Shown here: positions 28,980 to 37,772 of the stretch, piece after piece | Layout of the letters: each line of letters opens with the position of its first letter | How positions within the stretch are numbered: position 1 is the first letter of the stretch | Origin: Francisella halioticida | GTDB lineage: Bacteria > Pseudomonadota > Gammaproteobacteria > Francisellales > Francisellaceae | Assembly: GCF_002211785.1 (NCBI RefSeq) | Contig: NZ_CP022132.1 | Coordinates: forward strand, 1,736,001-1,800,000 | Direction of reading: 5' to 3' | DNA: 64,000 bases | Made by a program: the position numbers and the translations under genes | Notes under the pieces: model-generated | What the model was told of the DNA's origin: nothing | The model's database searches: none | What the model saw: only the letters and a program-made list of their open reading frames with translations

Positions 28980-29857
28980 AAACTGAAAACATACTAATAG
29001 ACTTTAATAATTTTGCTGAAAATATATTTAATAATATTAACTGCTGTTCCGACACCTTATTAGAAGCTATGAAATACAGTTTTTTTGGTGGTGGGAAAAG
29101 AGTAAGAGCGCAATTTGTCTATTCTATAGGCGAAATCTTTAATCTAGATATCAATAACTGTCATAAGGTAGCATTTGCAATAGAAGCAATTCATACATAC
29201 TCATTAATTCACGATGATTTACCTGCTATGGATAATGATGATCTACGTAGAGGTAAAGCAACTTGTCACATAAAATTTGATGAAGCCACAGCAATTTTAG
29301 CTGGTGATGCACTTCAAGCACTAGCTTTTGAAGTAATGCAAGATATTAAAATAAACAATATTTCCCAGCTTAGAAGCATTAACAAATTATTTTGTCAATG
29401 CTCTGGCTCAGCTGGTATGGTAGCAGGTCAACAACTCGATATTGAAGGAGAGAATAAAAAGCTCAAACTAGATACTCTAGAAATTGTCCATATCAATAAA
29501 ACTGCAAGAATGTTTACGGCTAGCATCTTACTTCCTTACTTAACTTTAGATAATCACTGTTCTAATACAAAAACTTCCTTAATCAAACTTTCTGAGCTAA
29601 TTGGTCTATGTTTTCAAATTAAAGACGACATTTTGGATGTTACAAAAACATCAGAAGAGTTAGGTAAAACAAGTGCTAAAGATATAGCTGCAAATAAATC
29701 AACGTATGTTTCCTTGATGGGCTTAGATAAAGCTAATAAATATCTTAATAGTAAAAAAAAACAAATTGATACCATTCTCTATGAGTTTGAAGAAAGAAAA
29801 CTAAATTTAGCAAAGCTTGAGAAACTTATTAATTTAGTTATTAATAGAAACTATTAA
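28976..29857 (+). CDS. ispA: Farnesyl (geranyl) diphosphate synthase
   Basis: Chain-elongating prenyltransferase of the IspA group, making farnesyl diphosphate. The first aspartate-rich motif is DDLPAMDNDDLRRGK and the second is FQIKDDILDVTKTSEELGK. The usual FGGGKRVRAQ motif (here FFGGGKRVRAQF) is near the start. 293 aa is typical. The four-base ATGA overlap with waaA indicates translational coupling. Chain length cannot be settled by eye, although the residues before the first motif look like a short-chain enzyme. Confidence 0.92.
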   Translation: MKTENILIDFNNFAENIFNNINCCSDTLLEAMKYSFFGGGKRVRAQFVYSIGEIFNLDINNCHKVAFAIEAIHTYSLIHDDLPAMDNDDLRRGKATCHIKFDEATAILAGDALQALAFEVMQDIKINNISQLRSINKLFCQCSGSAGMVAGQQLDIEGENKKLKLDTLEIVHINKTARMFTASILLPYLTLDNHCSNTKTSLIKLSELIGLCFQIKDDILDVTKTSEELGKTSAKDIAANKSTYVSLMGLDKANKYLNSKKKQIDTILYEFEERKLNLAKLEKLINLVINRNY

Positions 29858-29907
29858 TTATTTTTGCTACAATTTGATAAATTTATCTATAAATAAGTCA
29901 ATTTAAT

Positions 29908-30666
29908 ATGCAGACAATACAAAAAATATATGCTTGGTTAGTACACCTTTTCACATCTCTAGGAGCTGTATTTGGTATATTAGCCATTATTTTTTCAATT
30001 GAAGCAGCTAAAGCGAGTGTAACTAACCAAATAAGCCTACATCAGCATTATATTAGACTTTCTATGTTTAGTATTATAATAGCAATATTTATTGATTCAA
30101 TAGATGGGAGTTTAGCTCGACTAGTAGATATCAAAAAACTTGCGCCATTAGACGGGGCTCTTTTGGATAATATAATAGATTTCACAACGTACTCAATTGT
30201 ACCTTGCATCTGGATATATGTTTCTGGTGTTGTTAGCCAAGAATGGCTAATTCCCGTAGTAGTAATGATAACAATTTCATCATCATACCAGTTCTGTCAA
30301 ATAAATGCTAAAACTAACAACAATTTTTTTGTCGGTTTCCCAAGTTACTGGAATGTAATCGTGATTTTTATGCTATGCTTTCAATCTTCACAATTAATTA
30401 ATGAACTTACAATAACTGTATTAACAATATTTTCTTTTATACCTATAAAATATATCTATCTTTCAAGAACAGAGAATATTAGTAATAGTAAAGCAGTAAA
30501 ATTATTCACTTTTATATTCACTATGCTAGCCTCAACGTTAATATTCTTAGCGGTTCTTATTTATCCTATTAAAACTCCTTCGCCAATTATTGCAATAATA
30601 ATTTTGTTTACAGCTTTCTATATTATATTTAGCTTTAAATTAAACATAAAACCTGTAAAAAATTAA
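29908..30666 (+). CDS. pcsA: Phosphatidylcholine synthase
   Basis: Membrane CDP-alcohol phosphatidyltransferase that condenses CDP-diacylglycerol with choline. The family signature is complete: DSIDGSLARLVDIKK then GALLDNIID. The FVGFPSYWNVIVIFML segment is characteristic of bacterial Pcs rather than phosphatidylserine or phosphatidylglycerol-phosphate synthases. About seven helices, 252 aa. It follows ispA by 50 bases on the same strand. Phosphatidylcholine from host choline fits an intracellular or host-associated bacterium. Confidence 0.87.
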   Translation: MQTIQKIYAWLVHLFTSLGAVFGILAIIFSIEAAKASVTNQISLHQHYIRLSMFSIIIAIFIDSIDGSLARLVDIKKLAPLDGALLDNIIDFTTYSIVPCIWIYVSGVVSQEWLIPVVVMITISSSYQFCQINAKTNNNFFVGFPSYWNVIVIFMLCFQSSQLINELTITVLTIFSFIPIKYIYLSRTENISNSKAVKLFTFIFTMLASTLIFLAVLIYPIKTPSPIIAIIILFTAFYIIFSFKLNIKPVKN

Positions 30667-30729
30667 CCTATCTATTTACTATCTCCATATGCTAATATAT
30701 TACTCAAATTAATTATTTGAGTGTTGTTT

Positions 30730-31539
30730 ATGAAAGTTTTAAGTCAAGAAGAACACCAAAAGCTTTTTGTTGAAAATATTTTTCCATATAAACATAAAAT
30801 ACATCGTAAAGTTTATGAGAAACAAAAACATTACTTACAAATAGAATTGTTAAAATTCCAACGATGGGTAAAAGAAAATAACAAAAAAGTATTAATTATT
30901 TTTGAGGGTCGAGATGCTGCTGGAAAAGGTGGGACTATTAAGAGGATGATGGAGCATCTTAATCCTCGTGGAGCTAAAGTTATTGCTCTGGAGAAACCCT
31001 CGGAAAGAGAACGAAATCAATGGTATTTCCAACGATACATTGAGCACCTCCCATCCGGAGGAGAAATAGTTCTCTTCGATAGATCATGGTATAACCGAGC
31101 AGGTGTAGAAAGAGTTATGGGATTTTGTACTGAAAGAGAATATTTCTCCTTCCTGGAGCAAGCTCCCCAACTTGAAAAAATGCTCGTAGATAGTGGAAAT
31201 ATTATAATTAAATTTTGGTTCTCAGTAAGCCAACAAGAACAAAAAAATAGATTTATAGCTCGTGAGTTACACCCTCTCAAACAATGGAAGCTAAGTCCTA
31301 TAGATAAAGCATCTCTAAATAAGTGGGATGATTATACAGAAGCTAAAGAAAGGATGTTTATTTATACAGACAAACCATACGCTCCCTGGGTGATTGTTAA
31401 ATCAGATGACAAAAAGAGAGCAAGACTGAATGCAATAAGGCATATTTTAAGTAATGTTGATTATGATAACAAAGATTCTAAAATTGCTATTTCACCTGAT
31501 CCTCTAATTGTTGGTACATCTTCAAAAATATATAAATAA
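30730..31539 (+). CDS. ppk2: Polyphosphate kinase 2
   Basis: PPK2-family enzyme that transfers phosphate between polyphosphate and nucleotides. Walker A is FEGRDAAGKGGTIKRMMEHL near residue 60, followed by the PSERERNQWYFQRY segment and the lid-type FDRSWYNRAGVERVMG motif. The start at ATG 30730 is chosen over the upstream GTG 30721 because the GAG of the leader is correctly spaced for it. About 269 aa, a class I one-domain form. The neighbouring promoter for the tRNA begins about 25 bases after the stop. Confidence 0.93.
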   Translation: MKVLSQEEHQKLFVENIFPYKHKIHRKVYEKQKHYLQIELLKFQRWVKENNKKVLIIFEGRDAAGKGGTIKRMMEHLNPRGAKVIALEKPSERERNQWYFQRYIEHLPSGGEIVLFDRSWYNRAGVERVMGFCTEREYFSFLEQAPQLEKMLVDSGNIIIKFWFSVSQQEQKNRFIARELHPLKQWKLSPIDKASLNKWDDYTEAKERMFIYTDKPYAPWVIVKSDDKKRARLNAIRHILSNVDYDNKDSKIAISPDPLIVGTSSKIYK

Positions 31540-31546
31540 AAAGCTA

Positions 31547-31590
31547 TATATTTAAAATAAATATTGACTAATAACCTTATTTTAAATATA
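31547..31590. repeat. Perfect 14-bp inverted repeat between ppk2 and a tRNA promoter
   Basis: TATATTTAAAATAA (31547-31560) and TTATTTTAAATATA (31577-31590) are perfect inverted repeats with a 16-base spacer. The structure spans the -35 box of the tRNA promoter and ends within its -10 box. It could end the ppk2 message or modulate the promoter. No T-run follows, so a Rho-independent terminator is unlikely. Confidence 0.6.
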
Positions 31591-31592
31591 AT
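31564..31592 (+). promoter_or_regulatory. Sigma-70 promoter of the tRNA
   Basis: TTGACT (31564-31569) and TATAAT (31587-31592) with 17-base spacing are a near-consensus promoter. The tRNA starts 15 bases after the -10 box, as expected for a short leader. Confidence 0.8.
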
Positions 31593-31606
31593 CTTGCTTA
31601 TGTTTT

Positions 31607-31683
31607 GGGCCTATAGCTCAGTTGGTTAGAGCGCCGGACTCATAATCCGTAGGTCGTAGGTTCGAGTCCTACTGGGCCCACCA
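31607..31683 (+). tRNA. tRNA with CAU anticodon (Met, or lysidine-type Ile2)
   Basis: 77-nt cloverleaf with acceptor GGGCCTA pairing TGGGCCC, D-loop GCTCAGTTGGTTAGAGC, anticodon loop CTCATAA (CAU) and T-arm GTAGGTTCGAGTCCTAC, with CCA encoded. The anticodon stem/loop GGACTCATAATCC resembles tRNA-Ile2, whose C34 becomes lysidine, more than elongator tRNA-Met, but I cannot settle this. It is not the initiator: the first base pairs normally and the GGG/CCC anticodon stem is absent. Confidence 0.9.
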
Positions 31684-31732
31684 TTACATCAGCAGATATT
31701 TCTTAAGTCTTCTATAAATTTTTTGTTAATAT

Positions 31733-31867
31733 TTAAAACTTAGGATAAATATTTGAATTACTATATTTAATTTCATTCCATATTTCTTCTTCTGTTAAAT
31801 TAGTTTGTATAAATTCTATTACTGCCCCATTTTCTTCAACTATAGTAACCCTAAATCCTTGTATCGG
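31733..31867 (-). pseudogene. 3' stump of an unknown gene cut by IS element C
   Basis: On the minus strand an open frame runs from the IS edge at 31867 to a TAA at 31733-31735. It reads PIQGFRVTIVEEN, GAVIEFIQTNLTEEEIWN and EIKYSNSNIYPKF, coding in character. About 44 C-terminal residues survive, the 5' part is gone. No family recognised. Its direction and the LysR stump on the far side of the IS pair suggest that the two genes were once divergent neighbours. Confidence 0.5.
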
Positions 31868-31868
31868 A

Positions 31869-33062
31869 ATATACTACCCCAATAAATTAAACAATATTTT
31901 TAATTATTTAGTTCCCATCTAAGCCGCCCGTTTTTCCAATAAGTTATCGTAATAAAATTCCATAGGTTTTTTATAATTGATAGACTCATGAAATCTTCTA
32001 TTATTATAAAAATCTATATAATCATCCACATCGTTTCTTAGTTCAACAATGACAGGATATTGATTTAAATAAAATCTCTCACATTTAGCACTTCTCCAAA
32101 ATCTTTCGATGCAAATGTTATCAGTTGCTCTACCTTTACCATCCATAGATATAGTAATTTTTTTATCCAATAATGTTTGGATATGAATGTTAGATGTGTA
32201 CTGGCTACCTTGATCAGTGTTAAATATTTCTGGTACTCCATATTTATACAGAGCTTCATTTAAAACTTTCATAACTAAACTACTATCCATAGTGTTGGAT
32301 ATCTCCCAACTTAGTACAGCCTTAGAGTACCAATCAATAATAGCTGCCATATAAACTGTGCCAGCATCAGTCTTAATATATATAATATCTGTAGACCAAA
32401 CTTGATTAGGTCTCAATATGCTTAAACCTTTTAGTTTGTAACTATAAATAGCATGCTCTTTGTTAGGTTCAGATAAGTTTAAGTTTGGTTTTTTCACCGC
32501 CAATATAGCTTTGATGCCTAACTCTTTACGATACTTTTGTACTGTGTTCTCACAGATGCTAAACCCATCTTCTATTAATTGCTTATGAGCTTTTATATAG
32601 CCGTAGCAGGGAATCTCCTCATGTATCTGTATAAGCTTTGCTTTTACTTCTTCTTTATGTTCGTTAACCACAGGCTTGTAATATAAACCAGCTCTAGAAA
32701 CTTCTAATAAGAAACTTTGTTTTACAACAGATAATTTATGCTTAGGATCAATCATCGCTTTTCTATCAGATAATCCCAAGCTTACGAGCTTTCCCTCAAG
32801 AAATTCCTTCTCAATTGTTAGTTGTCCAACCTTCTTAGAATACTGATCTATCTTGGTTTGAAGCTTTGCATTGTCTTTTTTATATTGTGATACTGATTTG
32901 GATGGATCCATTACCAACTCAGCATTTTCTAAAAAGGCTGTTTTTCAATTATTTATGTTTTTGGGCGTAATATTATATTTTACTGATAACTGTGTGATTG
33001 TTTGATCTTTCCCCAATACTTCCAAGACAACTTTAGTCTTAAATTCAACGGTATATATTTTT
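31869..33062 (-). mobile_element. IS3-family element C, 5' end missing
   Basis: Right-hand terminus (31869 to 31901, beginning ATATACTACCCCAATAAATT) recurs at 57741-57772 in comF, which supports it being an element end. The transposase lies on the minus strand. The opposite end is missing: at 33062 the sequence joins directly to element B copy 2, upstream of where orfA's start codon should be. It resembles element A in having fused OrfA and OrfB parts. Confidence 0.8.
31919..33062 (-). pseudogene. IS element C transposase with one nonsense codon and no start
   Basis: In one frame from 33062: KIYTVEFKTKVVLEVLGK, DQTITQLSVKYNITPKNINN, then TGA at the position where element A has Trp (NNWKQ), then KTAFLENAEL and the rest to 31919. 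Normal continuation starts at the apparent ORF MVMDPSKSVSQ. The DDE core is complete: VWSTDIIYI, FNTDQGSQYT, IERFWRSAKCE. So OrfB is intact while OrfA is broken by TGG to TGA and lacks its first residues. The element cannot move by itself. Confidence 0.85.
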
Positions 33063-33092
33063 TGATCATACCCTCCTATTTGGGACACTTAG

Positions 33093-33401
33093 GTGTTAAG
33101 AAAAGGAGACAAGATGAGATATACAAAAGAGTTTAAAGATGAAGCTGTTAAATTATGTTTACAACCAGATGCAAATAGACGAGAAATAGCAGATAATTTA
33201 GGGGTTAAATATAAAACCATTTGCAGTTGGATATCCAAAGCCATGTCAAACCCTCAGAAAGAAATAAAGATAGATTATAAAACGCAGTACCAGCAACTAT
33301 CTTTTGAAAATACTGATTTGAAGAAAAAACTCAAACAGGCAGAAACAGAGCGTGAAATACTAAAAAAGTCAGCAGCGTACTTTGCAAAGCAAAATCTGTA
33401 A
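33093..33401 (+). CDS. IS element B copy 2, OrfA
   Basis: 102 aa (about 97 if started at MRYTKEF). Helix-turn-helix with REIADNLGVKYKTICSW, then a coiled coil LSFENTDLKKKLKQAE ending ILKKSAAYFAKQNL, the complete IS3-type OrfA end. It is the transposase DNA-binding part, which in this family acts alone as a regulator or fused to OrfB by frameshifting. AAGGAG stands before the MRYTK start. Confidence 0.88.
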   Translation: MLRKGDKMRYTKEFKDEAVKLCLQPDANRREIADNLGVKYKTICSWISKAMSNPQKEIKIDYKTQYQQLSFENTDLKKKLKQAETEREILKKSAAYFAKQNL

Positions 33402-33433
33402 GGTACGCCTTTATTAAGGAGCATTATAAAGTT

Positions 33434-34278
33434 ATGCCAGTAACAACACTATGTAAATCTTTGAATGTGAGCACATCTTCATATTACAGATGGATTCATA
33501 AACCTATAGGTAAAAGGCAATATAATGATGCTGAACTAGATGATGCTATTTTAATGAACATAAATCTAGATATGGAAGTGTTAGGATATACAAAGAGCTT
33601 AAAGATATGGGTTGGAAAGTTACTCAACCTAGAGTATCTAAACGTATGAAATTACTTGGTTTACATGCTAAAGCGGCTCGTAAGCATAAGAAAACTACAG
33701 ATTCTAACCACAACAAACATGTTTATGATAATTTATTAGAACAAAACTTCACTGCTTTATCTGTAAATCATAGGTGGGTTACAGATATAACTTATGTACC
33801 TACACAAGAGGGGTGGCTGTATCTTTGTGTGATTATAGATTTATTCTCAAGATCAGTTATTGGTTGGGCAATGGATTCTAGGATGAAAGCGGATTTAGTT
33901 TGTAATTCTTTAAATATGGCATTATTTAGAAGAAATTTTCCTAGTGGTGTGATTATACACTCTGATAAAGGGTCACAGTACTGTAGCAAACAATATCAAG
34001 ACATTATTAAAGAACACTGGCTACTATCAAGTATGAGCTCTAAAGGATGCTGTTACGATAATGCTGCTTGTGAAAGTTTCTTTGGAACTTTAAAAGTAGA
34101 GTTAGTACATGATGAAAGATATAAAACTAGAGAAGAAGCTAAACTATCAATATTTGAATATATTGAAGCTTACTATAATACAAAAAGGAGACATTCTACA
34201 ATAAATTATATGACTCCATATCAATTTGAATATATAATGGAAAATGAAGTAGTAAACTGTCCCAAATTGACGGGGTAG
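33434..34278 (+). pseudogene. IS element B copy 2, OrfB broken by one frameshift
   Basis: Two frames cover OrfB: 33434-33649, then 33607-34278. The split is at ATTTTAATGAACAT; one more T would give IFNEHKSRYGSVRIYKELKDMGWKV. The remainder has all three catalytic acids (WVTDITYV, IHSDKGSQYC, CESFFGTLKVE) and the C-terminus YMTPYQFEYIMENEV. The same lesion occurs in copy 1, so it predates the duplication. The first part would yield only the N-terminal 56 residues of OrfB. Confidence 0.85.
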
Positions 34279-34282
34279 ATCA

Positions 34283-34670
34283 ACCAATATCAAACATCTT
34301 ATGTGGATCACCAAAATTAATTAAAAAATACGGCTTACCTCAATCAATTAAAGATCTCCTAGATTATCCTTTTATTTCCCATAGTTTAAGAAAGCCTGCC
34401 ATAAAACTACCTCTAGAGAATGGTACTTATATATATTGTTCCTCTCCAATATTATTTATTGATGATTTTAATGCCCTTAATCAAGCATGTAAAAATGGCG
34501 TTGGACTTTTTCTTACAGGAGATAGATTAGTAGAAAAAGATATTAAAGAAGGCTCTTTAATACAGCTTTTACCAGAAATAAAATTCAAAAAATATGATAT
34601 TTTTACTTTTTATCAAAATCATGGATATGAGATTCCTAAAGTAAAAGCTTTTCTAGATTTTTATCTTTAG
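34283..34670 (+). pseudogene. LysR-family regulator, C-terminal stump
   Basis: Frame enters from the IS edge and reads PISNILCGSPKLIKKYGLPQ, SIKDLLDYPFISHSLRK, then ALNQACKNGVGLFLTGDRLV and ends KVKAFLDFYL before TAG. The pattern LxxYGxPxSxxDLLxxPFI and the later GVGLxxxxxxLV are those of the LysR substrate-binding domain's second half. The helix-turn-helix and first half are absent because the gene was cut at the IS. About 129 residues remain. Not functional as a regulator. Confidence 0.7.
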
Positions 34671-34683
34671 ATAAGGAAACTGG

Positions 34684-35274
34684 CTATAATATTGCTTCTA
34701 AATAATTTTGCTTATCCTTATTTGTAAGTCTAACCCTATGCTCATTCATTAATGTACCATGAAATGACTTGCCTGTAGCCTCTAGAATATCCATCATCAA
34801 TTCATAGCATGTTTTAACATCATACTCCATACCAGATAACTTTCTATAATTCATCACAGCTACAATACCATTAACTTGACCTTCTTTTGCATCAACAAAT
34901 ATTTGCTCTTCATTATCAGGTAAAATACTAAATATTACATCATTATAATTAAGTTTCTGAAACACTTTTTCATCTGTATATTTAATTCCGTAATATTTTA
35001 AAAAGGTTGACAAATCTTTTACATCAATCTTTTCAATTCCTTCAAAATAAAATAGTAAGAAACCATCTCTTAATAATGGATACTCACGCTGAACATCTTC
35101 AATATACATATATTCTGATGAATTCTTTGCCTGCTTGAGAAGCTGTTCACCATCTCTTTGTTGAGTACCTTCAAGGATATCTTTTTGCTTAAGACGAAGA
35201 CTCTTACGGTATAAATCAATTATAATTAATACCACTAAAATTAAAACTAAAATTAAAACTAATATTAACGTCAT
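34684..35274 (-). CDS. zipA: ZipA-like cell division protein
   Basis: 196 aa. A single N-terminal membrane helix (MTLILVLILVLILVVLIIID) precedes a basic linker and a C-terminal domain with VIFSILPDNEEQIFVDAKEG, DVKTCYELMMDILEATGKSFHGTL and the closing VRLTNKDKQNYLEAIL, which matches the FtsZ-binding domain pattern of ZipA (helix, GxLxD-like turn, RxLT). The usual Pro/Gln-rich linker is very short, so ZipA identity is good but not certain. It stands apart from the lpx cluster by 65 bases. Confidence 0.6.
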   Translation of the reverse strand: MTLILVLILVLILVVLIIIDLYRKSLRLKQKDILEGTQQRDGEQLLKQAKNSSEYMYIEDVQREYPLLRDGFLLFYFEGIEKIDVKDLSTFLKYYGIKYTDEKVFQKLNYNDVIFSILPDNEEQIFVDAKEGQVNGIVAVMNYRKLSGMEYDVKTCYELMMDILEATGKSFHGTLMNEHRVRLTNKDKQNYLEAIL

Positions 35275-35339
35275 TTATTGAACACCTGAATATAATTTTT
35301 TTTCTACACATCTATTATATATTATAAAGCTTATAAAAA

Positions 35340-36485
35340 TTAAGATTTTTCTAATAACATAGTATCTAATACTTCAATTATCTTATCATCAGTATCTATT
35401 ATCATGTTTTTATGAATCTTCTCAAACTCTTGTACAATATAATCATTTCTTTGCTTATCATCAAATAGCCTCTTCAACTCTATAAATAAATTATCTATAG
35501 TACAATCTTCTTGAATTAGCTCTTTGATGATTTCATCTTTATGTAAAATATTAGGAAAAGCCCAGTAGCTATGACTTCCTACTAACAATTTCCCTAAGAA
35601 AGCAGAGATGTTTGATAGTTTGTAACCAACAACCATTGGTAATTTACATAACATTGCTTCTAAAGTAGCTGTACCAGAAGCCAACAAGCTAAGATCAGAA
35701 GCTTTTAACACATCATGAGAGTTTGTTTTATAAACCTTTATACCAAGATTATCAATTTGCTCTTGGTACTTATCAAACAAAGGTTGTAATGAGAGTTTTG
35801 CCAAAGGCATAATTACTTGAAATTTATAGCCTGCTTTTACTAACTTATCTAACGCATCAAGAAATAAGGGCAAAAGTCTAGCCACCTCTGTACTTCTACT
35901 TCCAGGCAGTACAGACAATATAGGCAAGCTAATATCATTTAAGCCAAGTTTTTCTCTATAACTAGATCTATTCATATTTATGGGGATATCTTTTGCTAAT
36001 GGATGCCCCACATATATTGCTTCAAAATTATGTCTTTTTCTATAGTAATCCACCTCAAAAGGAAGTATTGCTAGAATCTTATCTGTAGCTTTTCTAATCT
36101 TTTTAATACGATACTCTCGCCAAACCCATATTTTAGGACTGACATAATGAATAGTCTTAATACCAACTGCCCGTAAATCTTTCTCAACAGTTAAATTAAA
36201 ATCAGGAGCATCAATACCTATAAAAATATCTGGCCTATTTTGCTTAAAGTAATTAATAATCTTTTTACGTATGCCCAAAATGCTTAAGCCTTTTGATATA
36301 ATCTCAAGCAAACCTATCAATGAAAGAGCATCCATAGGATATAAGCTTTTAAAGCCTGCTGCTTGCATCTTAGGACCACCAATACCTTCTATAATAACAT
36401 CTGGGTATTTTTGCTTAAGAGCTTTCACTAAAGTTCCACCAAGCTGATCTCCTGACAGTTCTCCTGCAACAATACCTATTCTCAT
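35340..36485 (-). CDS. lpxB: Lipid-A-disaccharide synthase
   Basis: GT19 enzyme that joins UDP-2,3-diacylglucosamine to lipid X. N-terminal motif GIVAGELSGDQLGGTLV, then IEGIGGPKMQAAG and HYVSPKIWVWREYR. The C-terminal block SDLSLLASGTATLEAMLCKLPMVVGY is typical. 381 aa fits. It is the last gene of the bamA-skp-lpxD-fabZ-lpxA-lpxB run and overlaps lpxA by one base. Confidence 0.95.
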   Translation of the reverse strand: MRIGIVAGELSGDQLGGTLVKALKQKYPDVIIEGIGGPKMQAAGFKSLYPMDALSLIGLLEIISKGLSILGIRKKIINYFKQNRPDIFIGIDAPDFNLTVEKDLRAVGIKTIHYVSPKIWVWREYRIKKIRKATDKILAILPFEVDYYRKRHNFEAIYVGHPLAKDIPINMNRSSYREKLGLNDISLPILSVLPGSRSTEVARLLPLFLDALDKLVKAGYKFQVIMPLAKLSLQPLFDKYQEQIDNLGIKVYKTNSHDVLKASDLSLLASGTATLEAMLCKLPMVVGYKLSNISAFLGKLLVGSHSYWAFPNILHKDEIIKELIQEDCTIDNLFIELKRLFDDKQRNDYIVQEFEKIHKNMIIDTDDKIIEVLDTMLLEKS

Positions 36486-37264
36486 TATCTTAAAATACCT
36501 CTTTTTGAAGTACTTATAACGTCAACAAATGGTTCTAAAATAGGATCATTTTCTGCCATATCTTTAATAACCTCAGCGGCTTCTTTCATCATTAGCCCCC
36601 TTCGATAAAGAACTTTATAAACCTCTTTTATTTTCTTTATATCTTCTAGACTAAAGCCGCGACGCTTTAATCCTTCCGAATTAATTCCACAAGGTGTAGA
36701 TCCTGCTGTAACAGCTGTTACCATAAGATACGGAGGAACATCTTTTCCTATTAACGCAGCATGGGCAATAAATGCATGCTTACCAACTCTACAAAACTGA
36801 TGAACACCAACATTAGAACTAATTATAACAAAATCGTCAATATGAACATGGCCAGCCAAACCAACACCATTAACTAAATTTATATAGTTCCCAATCTTAC
36901 AATCATGGCCTATATGCACATAACACATAATAATATTATTATTTCCAATAGAGGTCACACCAACTTCTTTGGATGTTCCTCCATGAATTGTTGCACATTC
37001 TCTGATAATATTATTATCCCCTATAGTAACCTGAGAAAAATCACCTTTTTTATAGGTATAATCAATAGGGTCATCACCAATTGATGCATATTGAAAAATA
37101 CGATTATTTTCTCCAATAATTGTATTATCACCAATAGTTATATGGCTCTTTAATTCTGTACCTTCTCCAATAACGACATTTTCTCCAATAACACAGAATG
37201 GCCCTATTATAGCACTATCTGCTATCTTGGCACTGTCATGTACTACTGCCAAACTATGTATCAC
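36485..37264 (-). CDS. lpxA: UDP-N-acetylglucosamine O-acyltransferase
   Basis: First lipid A step, transferring a 3-hydroxyacyl chain from ACP. Left-handed beta-helix hexapeptides start at VHDSAKIADSAIIGPFCVIG. The catalytic His motif is in GNNNIIMCYVHIGHDCKIG, and the C-terminal helices include GLKRRGFSLEDIKKIKEVYKVLYRRGL. 259 aa is normal. The start is GTG at 37264, two bases after fabZ ends. Acyl-chain specificity (long in Francisella) is not readable by eye. Confidence 0.95.
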   Translation of the reverse strand: MIHSLAVVHDSAKIADSAIIGPFCVIGENVVIGEGTELKSHITIGDNTIIGENNRIFQYASIGDDPIDYTYKKGDFSQVTIGDNNIIRECATIHGGTSKEVGVTSIGNNNIIMCYVHIGHDCKIGNYINLVNGVGLAGHVHIDDFVIISSNVGVHQFCRVGKHAFIAHAALIGKDVPPYLMVTAVTAGSTPCGINSEGLKRRGFSLEDIKKIKEVYKVLYRRGLMMKEAAEVIKDMAENDPILEPFVDVISTSKRGILR

Positions 37265-37266
37265 GA

Positions 37267-37758
37267 TTAATAATCCTTATATGCTGCCATTAAATTAGCT
37301 GAACAAACTACTTGTCCATCTACTTTTGCCACAGATTTTGCTGTACAAATTATATTTTTCTGTTTTACCATTCTTGACTCAATCATTAATATATCACCAG
37401 GTACAACAGGTCTTTTAACTCTAACTTTATCTATACCAGCTAACATAAATGTTCTTCTGCCACCACCAGCTTTTTTAACAACATGAGCAAATAAAGTTTC
37501 AGCCATTAACTCACCCAATATAGCTGTAGCTTGAGCCATAGATTCAACAATTAAAACTCCTGGCATTACCGGGAAATCAGGAAAATGTCCGTTAAAAAAG
37601 TCTTCATTTATTGTTACATTTTTTTGAGCTATAATAGTTCTTTCTTCAACACTCCAATCAACAATCTTATCTAAAAGAGCAAAAGGATATCTATGAGGTA
37701 AAATTTTTCTAATCCCCATAATATCAATCTCTTTATTCTTCTCATCAAAATGGTTCAT
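37267..37758 (-). CDS. fabZ: 3-hydroxyacyl-ACP dehydratase
   Basis: Type II fatty acid synthesis dehydratase. The catalytic His lies in ILPHRYPFALLDKIV and the Glu region in GHFPDFPVMPGVLIVESMAQATAIL. ATG 37758 is preferred to the TTG one codon upstream. Interlocking with lpxD and lpxA is the usual arrangement: FabZ and lipid A acyltransferases compete for the same 3-hydroxyacyl-ACP pool. 163 aa. Confidence 0.95.
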   Translation of the reverse strand: MNHFDEKNKEIDIMGIRKILPHRYPFALLDKIVDWSVEERTIIAQKNVTINEDFFNGHFPDFPVMPGVLIVESMAQATAILGELMAETLFAHVVKKAGGGRRTFMLAGIDKVRVKRPVVPGDILMIESRMVKQKNIICTAKSVAKVDGQVVCSANLMAAYKDY

Positions 37759-37772
37759 CAAACAATCCTTAC

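Larger units (their letters stand above)
33063..34282 (+). mobile_element. IS3-family element B, copy 2 (1220 bp)
   Basis: Ends match those of copy 1: left end TGATCATACCC at 33063, right end ACGGGGTAGATCA closing at 34282. No target duplication: the left flank is ATTTTTT of element C and the right flank is ACCAATA of a LysR gene stump. That pattern suggests recombination or an adjacent deletion after insertion. OrfA is intact here, while OrfB carries the same 1-bp loss as copy 1. Confidence 0.9.
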
